Source of the DNA: Flavobacteriales bacterium
Lineage (GTDB): Bacteria; Bacteroidota; Bacteroidia; NS11-12g; UBA9320
Reading direction: 5' to 3'
NCBI GenBank assembly: GCA_020635435.1
Contig: JACJZU010000003.1
Coordinates: forward strand, 1-64,000
DNA length: 64,000 nt
Shown here in pieces: positions 27,021-35,480 of this stretch; positions within the stretch are counted from its first letter, which is position 1, and each line of letters opens with the position of its first letter. The notes beneath the pieces were generated by a model. It saw nothing but the letters and a program-made list of their open reading frames with translations. It ran no database searches and was not told where the DNA came from. Made by a program: the position numbers and the translations under genes.

Positions 27021-28416
27021 GAATTGCTCTTTTGGTTCGATCCAGTATGTCAAATGCTTTTTCTGAATTCTCAGCTTCAGCATAAACGCGCAAAACGGGT
27101 TCGGTTCCGGACGGACGTATCATGACCCATCTCTCATCGCCTAAATGGAATTTGTAGCCGTCGAGATCTTCAACGGTTTCAACCTTGTATGAGCCAAACT
27201 CGGTGTAAGTTCGCTGGGCACAACTGGCAACGATCTTTTGCTTGATGTCCTCATCGATGTGGAGGTCGTATCTTTCTACGGCAAAGCTTCCCACGATATC
27301 GTAGATCTCCTGAATGAGTTCGTTCAGAGATTTTCCGGTTTTTGCCATGAATTCCCAGATGACCAAACCGATCCAAATGCCGTCGCGCTCAGGAATATGG
27401 CCCTTGATGGCAATACCTCCGGACTCCTCTCCTCCGATCAGTACATCTTCCTTTACCATGATGTCGCAGATGTATTTAAAGCCTATTTTGGTGGTTTCCT
27501 GTTCCAGACCATACAATTCTGCGAGTTTCCGGATCTTTCCGGTGCAGCTGAAGCTGTTCACTACTTTTCCATGCAGGCCTTTGTGTTTATGCAGGTAATG
27601 GATCAACAACAAGATAATGTGGTGCGAATCCACAAATTCTCCCCGATCGTTGTAAAGGCCCACGCGGTCGGCATCGCCATCGGTTGCCAGTCCGCTGTCT
27701 ATATCGCCGGCAATTTGGATGAGCTCAGAGAATTCGGTGAGATTTCTGTGGATCGGTTCCGGAGCCTGTCCATCGAAGCCCGGATTATACTCACAGTGTA
27801 GGAAAGTTGCTTCTGGTAAAAGCCGGCGCATCGCATCCTGCCCGGCACCATACATGGCATCGTAAGCCCAGCTTTGACCTCCGTTGCGCAGCTTCTCCAT
27901 ATCGAAACTTGCTTCCACCTGCTCGATATATTCCGTTTCCATATCGATCACCTGAACCAGTCCTGATTCCATTGCAGCGGCAAAACTTAGGGAGGGCGAG
28001 GGAGCATGCTCCGGGATAAGGGCTTCCACTTCTGAAATGTGTATAGGCGACAATGGACCGCCATAATGGGCTTTGAGCTTGTAACCGTTGTAACTCGGTG
28101 GGTTATGACTGGCCGTGATCACGATACCCAATACGGCCTGGTATCGGGTGCAGGCCAATGAGACCATGGGCGTACTCACAAACTTGTTGGCTATCAGGGA
28201 GCGAATACCGTGAGTAGCGAATATTTCAGCACAGGTTTCGAGAAACATCTGACCGCCGAAGCGACAATCGTAGCCGATCACCACAATTTTTTGATCCGGT
28301 CGGTTTTGGAGTATCCAACGCGCCGTAGCATCTGCCACACGGCGTACATTGTCGGTGGTATAATCCTTTGCAATAATGGCCCGCCAGCCATCGGTTCCAA
28401 ACTTGATATTGTACAT
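27010..28416 (-). CDS. Phosphoglucomutase/phosphomannomutase family protein
   Basis: 468 residues; alpha-D-phosphohexomutase that moves phosphate between C1 and C6 of hexoses. The phosphoserine loop is ITASHNPPSYNGYK, the Mg-binding loop is ATDGDADRVG, the sugar-binding loop is GGEESGGI and the phosphate-binding loop is MIRPSGTEPVLRVYAE. All four catalytic elements are intact. Length and motifs fit the PMM/PGM family; glucose or mannose specificity cannot be assigned. It is upstream of and slightly overlaps the DUF2279 gene. Confidence 0.92.
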   Translation of the reverse strand: MYNIKFGTDGWRAIIAKDYTTDNVRRVADATARWILQNRPDQKIVVIGYDCRFGGQMFLETCAEIFATHGIRSLIANKFVSTPMVSLACTRYQAVLGIVITASHNPPSYNGYKLKAHYGGPLSPIHISEVEALIPEHAPSPSLSFAAAMESGLVQVIDMETEYIEQVEASFDMEKLRNGGQSWAYDAMYGAGQDAMRRLLPEATFLHCEYNPGFDGQAPEPIHRNLTEFSELIQIAGDIDSGLATDGDADRVGLYNDRGEFVDSHHIILLLIHYLHKHKGLHGKVVNSFSCTGKIRKLAELYGLEQETTKIGFKYICDIMVKEDVLIGGEESGGIAIKGHIPERDGIWIGLVIWEFMAKTGKSLNELIQEIYDIVGSFAVERYDLHIDEDIKQKIVASCAQRTYTEFGSYKVETVEDLDGYKFHLGDERWVMIRPSGTEPVLRVYAEAENSEKAFDILDRTKRAILGA

Positions 28417-28437
28417 GATCTGTTTTGATTTTAAATT

Positions 28438-29577
28438 TTAATTCTTGTTCTTCGATTTAAGTTTAATACGTGTCCAATTGCCCATAATAAGTGCGTTTTG
28501 GACAATGGGTTGATCTTCAAGGCGGATGGGACTACTATTCACCTGAGCGATATTGAAGGTGAAATTCCCATCTTCAAAAAGTTCTGTTAAAGGCCGGAAA
28601 TTCACCATCAGGTTGAGTCGTTGAAGTTCGGTCCAATTCAGGGAATCCATCGCAACTCCGTTGATATAGGGCAAGATCTTATCCGTACGTCGATGCACTT
28701 TCCCCTCTTGCCAAAACCAGGTTTCCTGCAATTCGATGCGGGTGAGGGTCATGGGATATTCGCGATTCTTGTATTCCGGGCCAACCTGTATGTGTCGGAA
28801 TACAACTTGCGGATTCTTGCGATAATATGATTCGAGTGAACTGCAGATACGAAAGTTATCGAGCTGCTCATCCTTGCTCGGATACATTACGGAATTCACA
28901 AATTTTCGCCTGGAGATCGGATACGTGTTTTTTCGAGTTTTGGCACAAAGCGCCTGTTTTCGCAATTTGATGGCCAATTCTGGTTTCTTTTCAAAGTCTT
29001 TATTCCCAAATTTCACCACCTGAAAGGAAAATGCCTTGCTGCATATGGCTTGCCAATAGGTTAGGCTATCCGGACCATTGAGGTCGGTTTCGGCATATCG
29101 GTTTTCCAGGAGTCGTCGAATTTCATTGGCGTCTACAAATCCAAAATTCAACAGTTTTTGGGCTGGAGTTCTTGCGAAAAAGCTGAAACCGATCACCTGA
29201 AACTCAAAGTTCCGGTGGTAGTACTTCCACACTTCGTTGAAGAAAAGATCTTGGATCTGATCGAACTGCAGTTTATTTTCCTGTTCAAGTCGGATCAGGT
29301 TGGAGGGAGTGATCTGAACTTCCTTGGCCGCGTTGTTGTACAGCTTGACCCTTCCTTCCAGAATTTCACGGTACACCAGTTTCGGGAACGAACGCACCAG
29401 GTTGAATCCCAGGCTGTCGGGTTGCTTATCTGCCGACAAGTGCAGTATTACGGGCGTATAATCGTAACTGGCCCATGCGCGTTCGCATATGGAAAGGAGG
29501 GCCAATACGATCCACACGGAGAAACCGTGCCGGCGCCTGTGATTTTTGCTATTTTGTTCAGACAAAGGCGTTTTCAC
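28438..29577 (-). CDS. Exported protein of unknown function (possible GldN/PorN-like)
   Basis: 379 residues from a GTG at 29577, overlapping the 3' end of the upstream acyl-CoA dehydrogenase gene by 20 bp. The start MKTPLSEQNSKNHRRR is followed by a hydrophobic signal segment (FSVWIVLALLSICERAWAS). The mature protein has FPKLVYREILEGRVKLYNN, FQVIGFSFFARTP and many charged residues. The order of segments faintly recalls GldN/PorN of the type IX secretion motor, but I cannot confirm it by eye. No transmembrane helices beyond the signal, no catalytic motif. Confidence 0.6.
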   Translation of the reverse strand: MKTPLSEQNSKNHRRRHGFSVWIVLALLSICERAWASYDYTPVILHLSADKQPDSLGFNLVRSFPKLVYREILEGRVKLYNNAAKEVQITPSNLIRLEQENKLQFDQIQDLFFNEVWKYYHRNFEFQVIGFSFFARTPAQKLLNFGFVDANEIRRLLENRYAETDLNGPDSLTYWQAICSKAFSFQVVKFGNKDFEKKPELAIKLRKQALCAKTRKNTYPISRRKFVNSVMYPSKDEQLDNFRICSSLESYYRKNPQVVFRHIQVGPEYKNREYPMTLTRIELQETWFWQEGKVHRRTDKILPYINGVAMDSLNWTELQRLNLMVNFRPLTELFEDGNFTFNIAQVNSSPIRLEDQPIVQNALIMGNWTRIKLKSKNKN

Positions 29578-30775
29578 CGGTTATTTCATATCCGAGAATA
29601 AGCAGGTGTATATCGTGCGTTCCCTCATACGTGATAACAGATTCAAGATTCATCATGTGTCGCATGATCGGATATTCTCCGGTGATGCCCATCCCACCGT
29701 GTATTTGACGTGCTTCCCGTGCTATGTTGAGGGCCATTTCCACGTTGTTCCTTTTGGCCATAGAGATCTGAGCCGGTGTGGCCCGACCTTCATTCATGAG
29801 CACACCGAGACGCCAGGTAAGTAGTTGGGCTTTTGTGATCTCTGTGAGCATTTCGCTCAGTTTTTTCTGTTGCAATTGGAAGGCCCCAATGGGTTTGCCG
29901 AATTGTTTTCGTTGAGCGGCATAGCGAACTGCAGAGGTATAACAGTCCATGGCTGCACCTATCGCTCCCCAGCTGATGCCGTACCGAGCTGAATTCAGAC
30001 AGGTAAGGGGACCTTTTAATCCTTTAACACCGGGCAGGAGATTTTCCTTTGGCACTTTTACATTGTCGAATACGAGCTCTCCGGTTGCGGACGCCCTCAA
30101 ACTCCATTTATTGTGCGTTTCAGGAGTGCTGAAGCCCTCCATTCCCCGCTCGACGATCAAACCGCGGACAACACCTTCTTCATCTTTGGCCCACACGACG
30201 GCTACATCGGCAAAAGGTGCATTGCTGATCCACATTTTTGCGCCATTCAGCACATAGTGATCGCCGGCATCGCGAAAGCGGGTTATCATTCCTCCGGGAT
30301 CCGACCCATGATCGGGTTCTGTTAATCCGAAACATCCAAGATATTCCCCACTCGCCAATTTGGGCAGATACTTGTGTTTTTGTTCTTCACTACCAAATTT
30401 GGAGATCGGATACATGACCAGCGACCCCTGAACACTGGCGGTAGAACGCACTCCGGAGTCGCCGCGTTCCAATTCCTGCATGGCCAGGCCGTAGCTGATA
30501 TAATCGAGCCCACCTCCACCATATTCGGCAGGGATCTGTGGACCGAAACAACCGATCTCTCCCAATTGCCGTACGATCCAATAAGGGAATTTTGCATCCT
30601 GACAAGCCTGTTCAATGATCGGTGAGATCTCGCGTTTCACCCAGTCCCTTACGGAACCCCTGATCATCTTGTGCTCTTCTGTAAGTAATTCATCGATCAA
30701 GTAAAAATCGGGGTGTTCAAACCGATCCATTCCTGCTCGGTCGGCTTTCAATTTGGCGTAATCCGTCTCGTTCAT
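29558..30775 (-). CDS. Acyl-CoA dehydrogenase, glutaryl-CoA dehydrogenase type
   Basis: 405 residues from the ATG at 30775; FAD enzyme oxidising acyl-CoA thioesters. Signatures: CFGLTEPDHGSDPGGM, WISNAPFADVAVVWAKDE, LNSARYGISWGA, RKQFGKPIGAFQLQQ, QIHGGMGITGEYPIMRHM and catalytic Glu in ITYEGTHDIHLL. The ARYGISWG and TYEGTHDIH patterns are those of glutaryl-CoA dehydrogenase, which decarboxylates glutaryl-CoA to crotonyl-CoA in lysine and aromatic degradation. The window's CoA-transferase and homogentisate dioxygenase genes fit that catabolism, though they are not adjacent. It is divergent from folB. Confidence 0.88.
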   Translation of the reverse strand: MNETDYAKLKADRAGMDRFEHPDFYLIDELLTEEHKMIRGSVRDWVKREISPIIEQACQDAKFPYWIVRQLGEIGCFGPQIPAEYGGGGLDYISYGLAMQELERGDSGVRSTASVQGSLVMYPISKFGSEEQKHKYLPKLASGEYLGCFGLTEPDHGSDPGGMITRFRDAGDHYVLNGAKMWISNAPFADVAVVWAKDEEGVVRGLIVERGMEGFSTPETHNKWSLRASATGELVFDNVKVPKENLLPGVKGLKGPLTCLNSARYGISWGAIGAAMDCYTSAVRYAAQRKQFGKPIGAFQLQQKKLSEMLTEITKAQLLTWRLGVLMNEGRATPAQISMAKRNNVEMALNIAREARQIHGGMGITGEYPIMRHMMNLESVITYEGTHDIHLLILGYEITGENAFV

Positions 30776-30785
30776 GTGATAATAG

Positions 30786-30793
30786 TAGATTTG
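30786..30793 (+). promoter_or_regulatory. Promoter -7 box upstream of folB
   Basis: TAGATTTG is an exact match to TAnnTTTG and lies 55 bp before the folB start, in the short divergent region with the acyl-CoA dehydrogenase gene. It would drive folB and the propeller lipoprotein gene behind it. No convincing -33 element is visible. Confidence 0.5.
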
Positions 30794-30848
30794 CAAAAAT
30801 AGGGATTGCCGGGCAGGCAGTCCGTCACCTCAATACAACTTAATTGGA

Positions 30849-31217
30849 ATGAAGAACAGCTACTTGTTGAGTGTGCGGGATGTGATGGTGTATGGCCATC
30901 ATGGTTGGTATGAAGAAGAACGAAAACTTGGTCAATATTACCGGGTGGATGTGGTGCTGGAGCTACCCCTCAGGCACGGAGATATGTCGGAACTTACCGA
31001 GACCATCAATTACGAGCGCATCGTGGATCGGATAAAGGAACTTTTTAGGGAAGAGGCAAAATTGATCGAAGAGTTGGCTCAGCGGGTTTATTTTTCATTG
31101 TCTCTGATGGACCAGGGCATTTCCGGTCTGGGCGTTGAGGTAACAAAGTTGCAGCCCCCTATGAACCAAGTTGGGCGCACATCGGTTCGTATAGATCCAA
31201 TGCGATTGATTCAATAG
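30849..31217 (+). CDS. folB: Dihydroneopterin aldolase
   Basis: 122 residues; converts 7,8-dihydroneopterin to 6-hydroxymethyl-dihydropterin and glycolaldehyde in folate synthesis. Diagnostic parts are VMVYGHHGWYEEERKLGQ at the N-terminus, TINYERIVDRIKELF with the Tyr that shapes the active site, and VEVTKLQPPM near the end. Length is typical. The next gene starts 3 bp after the stop. Confidence 0.93.
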   Translation: MKNSYLLSVRDVMVYGHHGWYEEERKLGQYYRVDVVLELPLRHGDMSELTETINYERIVDRIKELFREEAKLIEELAQRVYFSLSLMDQGISGLGVEVTKLQPPMNQVGRTSVRIDPMRLIQ

Positions 31218-31220
31218 AAC

Positions 31221-33806
31221 ATGTACGCGAAAAACACCGGCAGAACCGGAATTGTCTGGCTTTTACTTCTCTCGATCTTAAGTTCTTGCAGTTTGAAACC
31301 GGCGGAAAGCACCATTTCCGGCCTTGAGGCTCCGGATTTCATAGAATTTGAATACCGCCGCCTTGTGAATCCATATACCGGAGAGGTTCCCGCTCAATTG
31401 AAGTATTTGCAGTTATTACAGATACGTCAAGCCCTGCAGAAGGAGCAATCCCTTGAAAAGGAACGCATCTTCGAAAAACCCTGGCTGGCCGTGGACGATT
31501 TCTTTGCGACGTTGGCTGTTACGGATATTGCATCGGATCCCAATGCACCCAACACGATGTATTTCTGTACAGGTGAGGGACGCTTCAATGCAGATGCCAC
31601 GCGGGGTGCAGGAATTTGGAAGAGCACCGATGCCGGAGAGAGCTGGTCACGGATCAACTCAACAGCGACTGAGGACTTTTATTACTGTCAGGTAATCCAG
31701 GTACATCCGGCCAATTCGTTCGTTTACGCCGGAACCAACAATGGTTTGTTCCGAAGCGAAGACGGTGGCAATACCTGGGAATTGATCCTGGGCAACGGTG
31801 AATCCACCGATCGTACCGATGTGGCCGATCTCGAGATCTCGGCTGATGGATCGCTGTTTGCCAGCTTTGGGAGTATTGCAGAGCGCGGAAGCATCTTTTA
31901 TTCAGCTTACGGTGATCGCGGCACATGGGAAGAGCGTGTTCAGGGAATTCCATCCGGTGCCCACCGTATAGAACTGGCATGTGCACCATCGGAACCGCGG
32001 CGCATTTATGCAATTCCGGTGCGCAACGATGTGAACAACCGAAGGATATTTGGGATCTATAGGAGCAACGACGCAGGGATGACCTGGGAAGCTGTTGCTG
32101 ATCCCGGAGGTGATAAGAATTTTGCCGCACAACAGGGCTGGTACGATCTGATTGCCCAGGTACATCCGGATGATCCGGATTTCGTTCTGATCGGTGGATT
32201 GAATATCTGGCGTTCGATCGATGGAGGTGCCAATTGGCAGCAACTCACGGAAGGCAACCGACGCATTAAAAGTGAGCTCCCCTATGTTCATGTTGATCAG
32301 CACGAGATCGTATTTCTGAATGCCGATACGGTTCTCTTCGGAAACGATGGGGGAATCTATCGTTGCGATAGCATTCGAACTTCAAAACCCGGCTTTTACG
32401 ATCTGAATGCCAACTACAATGTAACGCAGTTCTATACCGGAAGGATCGAACAGGAGCGCAATGGCCATTTTGTATTGGGGGGAACTCAGGACAATGGTTC
32501 ACAGGGTTCAACCGATCATGGTATAAGCGAGTTCGATCTGAAATCCTGGGCGGATGGAAGTTTTTGTGCGATCAATCACGAGGATCCGGGTATTTTCTTC
32601 ACCACAACGCAGTACCGCAGGATGTACCGTAACCGACATGGAGACATCGATACGATCACCAATCCCTACATCACAAACAACAATACCCAGTTCATAAATC
32701 CCATGATGATGGATCCCAATGATCCCGAACTCATCTATCAGGCGAGCAATCTTGGTATTTGGCGTTTGAGCAATGCCTCCATGGCCGACAGTACGCAATG
32801 GAAAAGGGCGACGCGTCCGTTTGGTATACCGGCTGCAATGGCTTTGAGTAAAAATGTGCGGAACATTGGGTTTGCAGCCATGTACAACACAGGTAGGGTG
32901 TTCCGGATCGAGGGTATGGATCAAACGACTGAAGGATATTCTCCGGTCGATATCGATCCTTTGGGACAATTACCCAGACCTGATCGCATCAATCCATCGT
33001 GCATTGCCGTGGACCCCGCAGATGCCAATCACTTGATAATCACCTATTCCAATTATGGGGTAGATCATGTTTGGGAATGCCGGAATGCCCTGGGTCCCGA
33101 ACCTACCTGGACACATATCAGCGGTGATCTGCCCGATATTCCGGTAAGCTGGGCACTGATCAGCCCCTTTGATCCGAATGTTTGCTACCTGGGGACTGAA
33201 TTGGGTGTGATGATGACCACAAAAGTTCAAGATAGTCTTACCAAATGGGAAAGTATGAATACGGGCCTGGCCTACCTTAGGGTGAGCATGCTGGATATCC
33301 GCCCCAATGATCGGACACTCCTAGCCGCTACACATGGACGGGGTATGTATACCTGCGTGCTCGGTGCGGATCACAAGGGCATTTGGAAGGAGCGGGGTCC
33401 TAATAATGTTGGAGGGAGAACACGCGCGATCTTGCCCGATCCGAATGATTCAGAAGGTAGAAAAGTTTGGGCTGGCAGTGTTTCAGGTGGTTTGTGGTAT
33501 ACTTCGGACATACATAGGGTGAGGGAATATACCGAGCCTGCCGTTTCGGCGGATGCAGTGCCCCGTCTTGCACCGAATCCTGTCAATGATAAGTTCAGGG
33601 TCGTTTTCAAGAGTGCTTCCGGGTCAAAGGCCGTACTGGAAATGTATGATGTTCGGGGAAGCAAGATCAATACCTACGAACTCTTGCCGGATGCGACGGG
33701 ATTGTATGATGGTGCATACAATTGTTCAGGGATCGTTTCGGGTCTGTACTTTCTGCGTATTGCATATGGCGGAACAGAGCATGTCGTACGATTTATCAAG
33801 GAATAA
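31221..33806 (+). CDS. Large propeller lipoprotein with T9SS sorting domain
   Basis: 861 residues. The N-terminal signal ends SILSSCSLKP, a good lipobox at Cys23. A large Asp-box propeller follows, with STDAGESWSRI, SEDGGNTWEL, SNDAGMTWEAV, SIDGGANWQQL and TFLNADTVLFGNDGGIYRC, in the style of VPS10/BNR proteins. The last ~80 residues are a T9SS type A sorting domain (LAPNPVNDKFRVVF, VLEMYDVRGSKI, SGLYFLRIAYGG). Carrying both a lipobox and a T9SS domain is unusual, because T9SS cargo normally has a Sec signal. The family often binds or cleaves polymers; no catalytic residues stand out. It follows folB by 3 bp. Confidence 0.82.
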   Translation: MYAKNTGRTGIVWLLLLSILSSCSLKPAESTISGLEAPDFIEFEYRRLVNPYTGEVPAQLKYLQLLQIRQALQKEQSLEKERIFEKPWLAVDDFFATLAVTDIASDPNAPNTMYFCTGEGRFNADATRGAGIWKSTDAGESWSRINSTATEDFYYCQVIQVHPANSFVYAGTNNGLFRSEDGGNTWELILGNGESTDRTDVADLEISADGSLFASFGSIAERGSIFYSAYGDRGTWEERVQGIPSGAHRIELACAPSEPRRIYAIPVRNDVNNRRIFGIYRSNDAGMTWEAVADPGGDKNFAAQQGWYDLIAQVHPDDPDFVLIGGLNIWRSIDGGANWQQLTEGNRRIKSELPYVHVDQHEIVFLNADTVLFGNDGGIYRCDSIRTSKPGFYDLNANYNVTQFYTGRIEQERNGHFVLGGTQDNGSQGSTDHGISEFDLKSWADGSFCAINHEDPGIFFTTTQYRRMYRNRHGDIDTITNPYITNNNTQFINPMMMDPNDPELIYQASNLGIWRLSNASMADSTQWKRATRPFGIPAAMALSKNVRNIGFAAMYNTGRVFRIEGMDQTTEGYSPVDIDPLGQLPRPDRINPSCIAVDPADANHLIITYSNYGVDHVWECRNALGPEPTWTHISGDLPDIPVSWALISPFDPNVCYLGTELGVMMTTKVQDSLTKWESMNTGLAYLRVSMLDIRPNDRTLLAATHGRGMYTCVLGADHKGIWKERGPNNVGGRTRAILPDPNDSEGRKVWAGSVSGGLWYTSDIHRVREYTEPAVSADAVPRLAPNPVNDKFRVVFKSASGSKAVLEMYDVRGSKINTYELLPDATGLYDGAYNCSGIVSGLYFLRIAYGGTEHVVRFIKE

Positions 33807-33887
33807 TGGCAACACGTCTCCAGCATTGTCGATTCAAACGATATCTCAGTTTGACGGTTTGAATAAGAGCTGCGCAATGGGACATAT

Positions 33888-35366
33888 GTGAATTTAACGA
33901 TCGAGAACATCCTATTAATTGGTTCGATCTTACTGCTCGTAAGCATCGTAGTAGGGAAAACTTCGTATAAGTTCGGCGTTCCCACGCTGCTTTTATTCCT
34001 TACGATCGGAATGCTGGCCGGATCGGACGGAATAGGGGGTATTCATTTCGACAATCCGAAAGTTGCGCAGTTCATTGGCGTTGTTTCTTTGAATTTCATT
34101 CTTTTTTCGGGAGGTCTGGACACGGAATGGAAGGCAGTCCGACCAATATTGAAGGAGGGAATTGTTCTTTCGACTGTCGGTGTACTTTTAACAGCTACTA
34201 CCCTTGGCTTATTTGTTTGGTGGCTCAGCGATTTTACCCTTAACGAAAGCATGTTACTCGGGTCTATTGTTTCTTCAACCGATGCGGCTGCAGTGTTTTC
34301 CATCCTTCGATCCAGGAGCCTTGCTCTAAAATCCAATTTGCGACCAACTCTTGAACTGGAAAGTGGAAGTAACGATCCCATGGCGTATGTGCTGACCATC
34401 GCTTTCCTTGCACTTGTAACAAATCCCGATCGAGATCTGCTATCCGTTTTCCCTTTGTTTGTTCAGCAAATGAGTTTTGGGGCGATTGCCGGATTTGGAT
34501 TCGGCAGGATCAGTAAATTCATCATAAACAAGATCGATCTGGATTTTGAGGGGTTGTACCCGGTATTGGTAATTGCCCTGATGTTCATTGTGTTTTCAGC
34601 TACTGATTTCGTTGGGGGTAATGGCTTTCTGGCAATTTACATGTGTGCTGTATACCTCGGGAATCAGGATCTGATACACAAGAATACGATCCTGAAGGTA
34701 TTTGACGGATTGGCATGGCTGATGCAGATCGTACTTTTCTTAACACTTGGCTTGCTCGTTTTCCCATCGGAGATCGTTCCTTATCTGGGAACCGGATTAC
34801 TGATCTCTCTTTTCTTGATATTCATTGCCCGACCTGTTGCCGTATTTCTGAGTATGTCCTTCTTTAAAATGAAGAAGCGCAGGAAATTCTATATTTCCTG
34901 GGTGGGATTGCGAGGAGCCGTCCCCATAGTTTTTGCGACTTATCCATTGCTGGCCGGAATTGAAAAGGCCCATGCGATATTCAATATTGTATTTTTTATA
35001 TCGGTTACCTCAGTTCTTATCCAGGGAACCACACTGTCTGTGGTTGCCAAATGGTTGCATGTCGCACTCCCGGAAAGGTACAAGAAGATCACCGAAACAG
35101 ATAAGTTGGTATTAGAGCTACCGAGATCATCTATAAATGAAATATTAATATTACCGGAGTTCGGTTCTGTGGGTAGGCGGATCGTTGATCTTCACATACC
35201 CAGGTCATCAATAATTGTGCTCATAAAGCGCGGAGATACTTATATCCGTCCGGGAGGTTCTACAGAACTGGAGGCAGGGGATGTACTCATGATCCTTGCG
35301 GAATCCGAGAAGAACCTTCTTCAGGTCAGAGCCTGTCTTGAAGATCCGGAAGGGCATGTGCGTTAA
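33888..35366 (+). CDS. nhaP2: Potassium/proton antiporter with TrkA-C domain
   Basis: 492 residues; cation/proton antiporter 1 family with about 12 membrane helices followed by a cytosolic TrkA-C (RCK_C) domain at about 405-485 (LPEFGSVGRRIVDLHIPRSS...ELEAGDVLMILAE). GSIVSSTDAAAVFSIL and LELESGSNDPMAYVLT hold the conserved ion-binding Asp residues. NhaP2/CvrA-type proteins exchange K+ (and Na+) for H+ and help volume and pH control. The start is GTG at 33888; no ATG is in frame before the first helix. Single-gene unit. Confidence 0.9.
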   Translation: MNLTIENILLIGSILLLVSIVVGKTSYKFGVPTLLLFLTIGMLAGSDGIGGIHFDNPKVAQFIGVVSLNFILFSGGLDTEWKAVRPILKEGIVLSTVGVLLTATTLGLFVWWLSDFTLNESMLLGSIVSSTDAAAVFSILRSRSLALKSNLRPTLELESGSNDPMAYVLTIAFLALVTNPDRDLLSVFPLFVQQMSFGAIAGFGFGRISKFIINKIDLDFEGLYPVLVIALMFIVFSATDFVGGNGFLAIYMCAVYLGNQDLIHKNTILKVFDGLAWLMQIVLFLTLGLLVFPSEIVPYLGTGLLISLFLIFIARPVAVFLSMSFFKMKKRRKFYISWVGLRGAVPIVFATYPLLAGIEKAHAIFNIVFFISVTSVLIQGTTLSVVAKWLHVALPERYKKITETDKLVLELPRSSINEILILPEFGSVGRRIVDLHIPRSSIIVLIKRGDTYIRPGGSTELEAGDVLMILAESEKNLLQVRACLEDPEGHVR

Positions 35367-35437
35367 ATCCACGGTTAATGCATCTTCCTGATTTTCTCAA
35401 GGTGGTAAAAAGGAGAAATTCTAAAACTACCGCTGAA

Positions 35438-35445
35438 TATATTTG
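35438..35445 (+). promoter_or_regulatory. Promoter -7 box upstream of icd-aceK
   Basis: TATATTTG matches TAnnTTTG exactly, 35 bp before the icd start, leaving about 30 nt of leader with AACAAGGATC before the ATG. The -33 element is not clear. This is the only good promoter candidate for the icd-aceK pair. Confidence 0.55.
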
Positions 35446-35480
35446 TTCTGTTTAGTCAGATAAATATTAAAACAAGGATC

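Noticed and set aside
32508..32969. Long minus-strand frames inside the 31-33 kb propeller gene.
   Set aside because: They are shadows of the + strand coding frame, as are similar frames inside thrS, mutS and the C25 gene.
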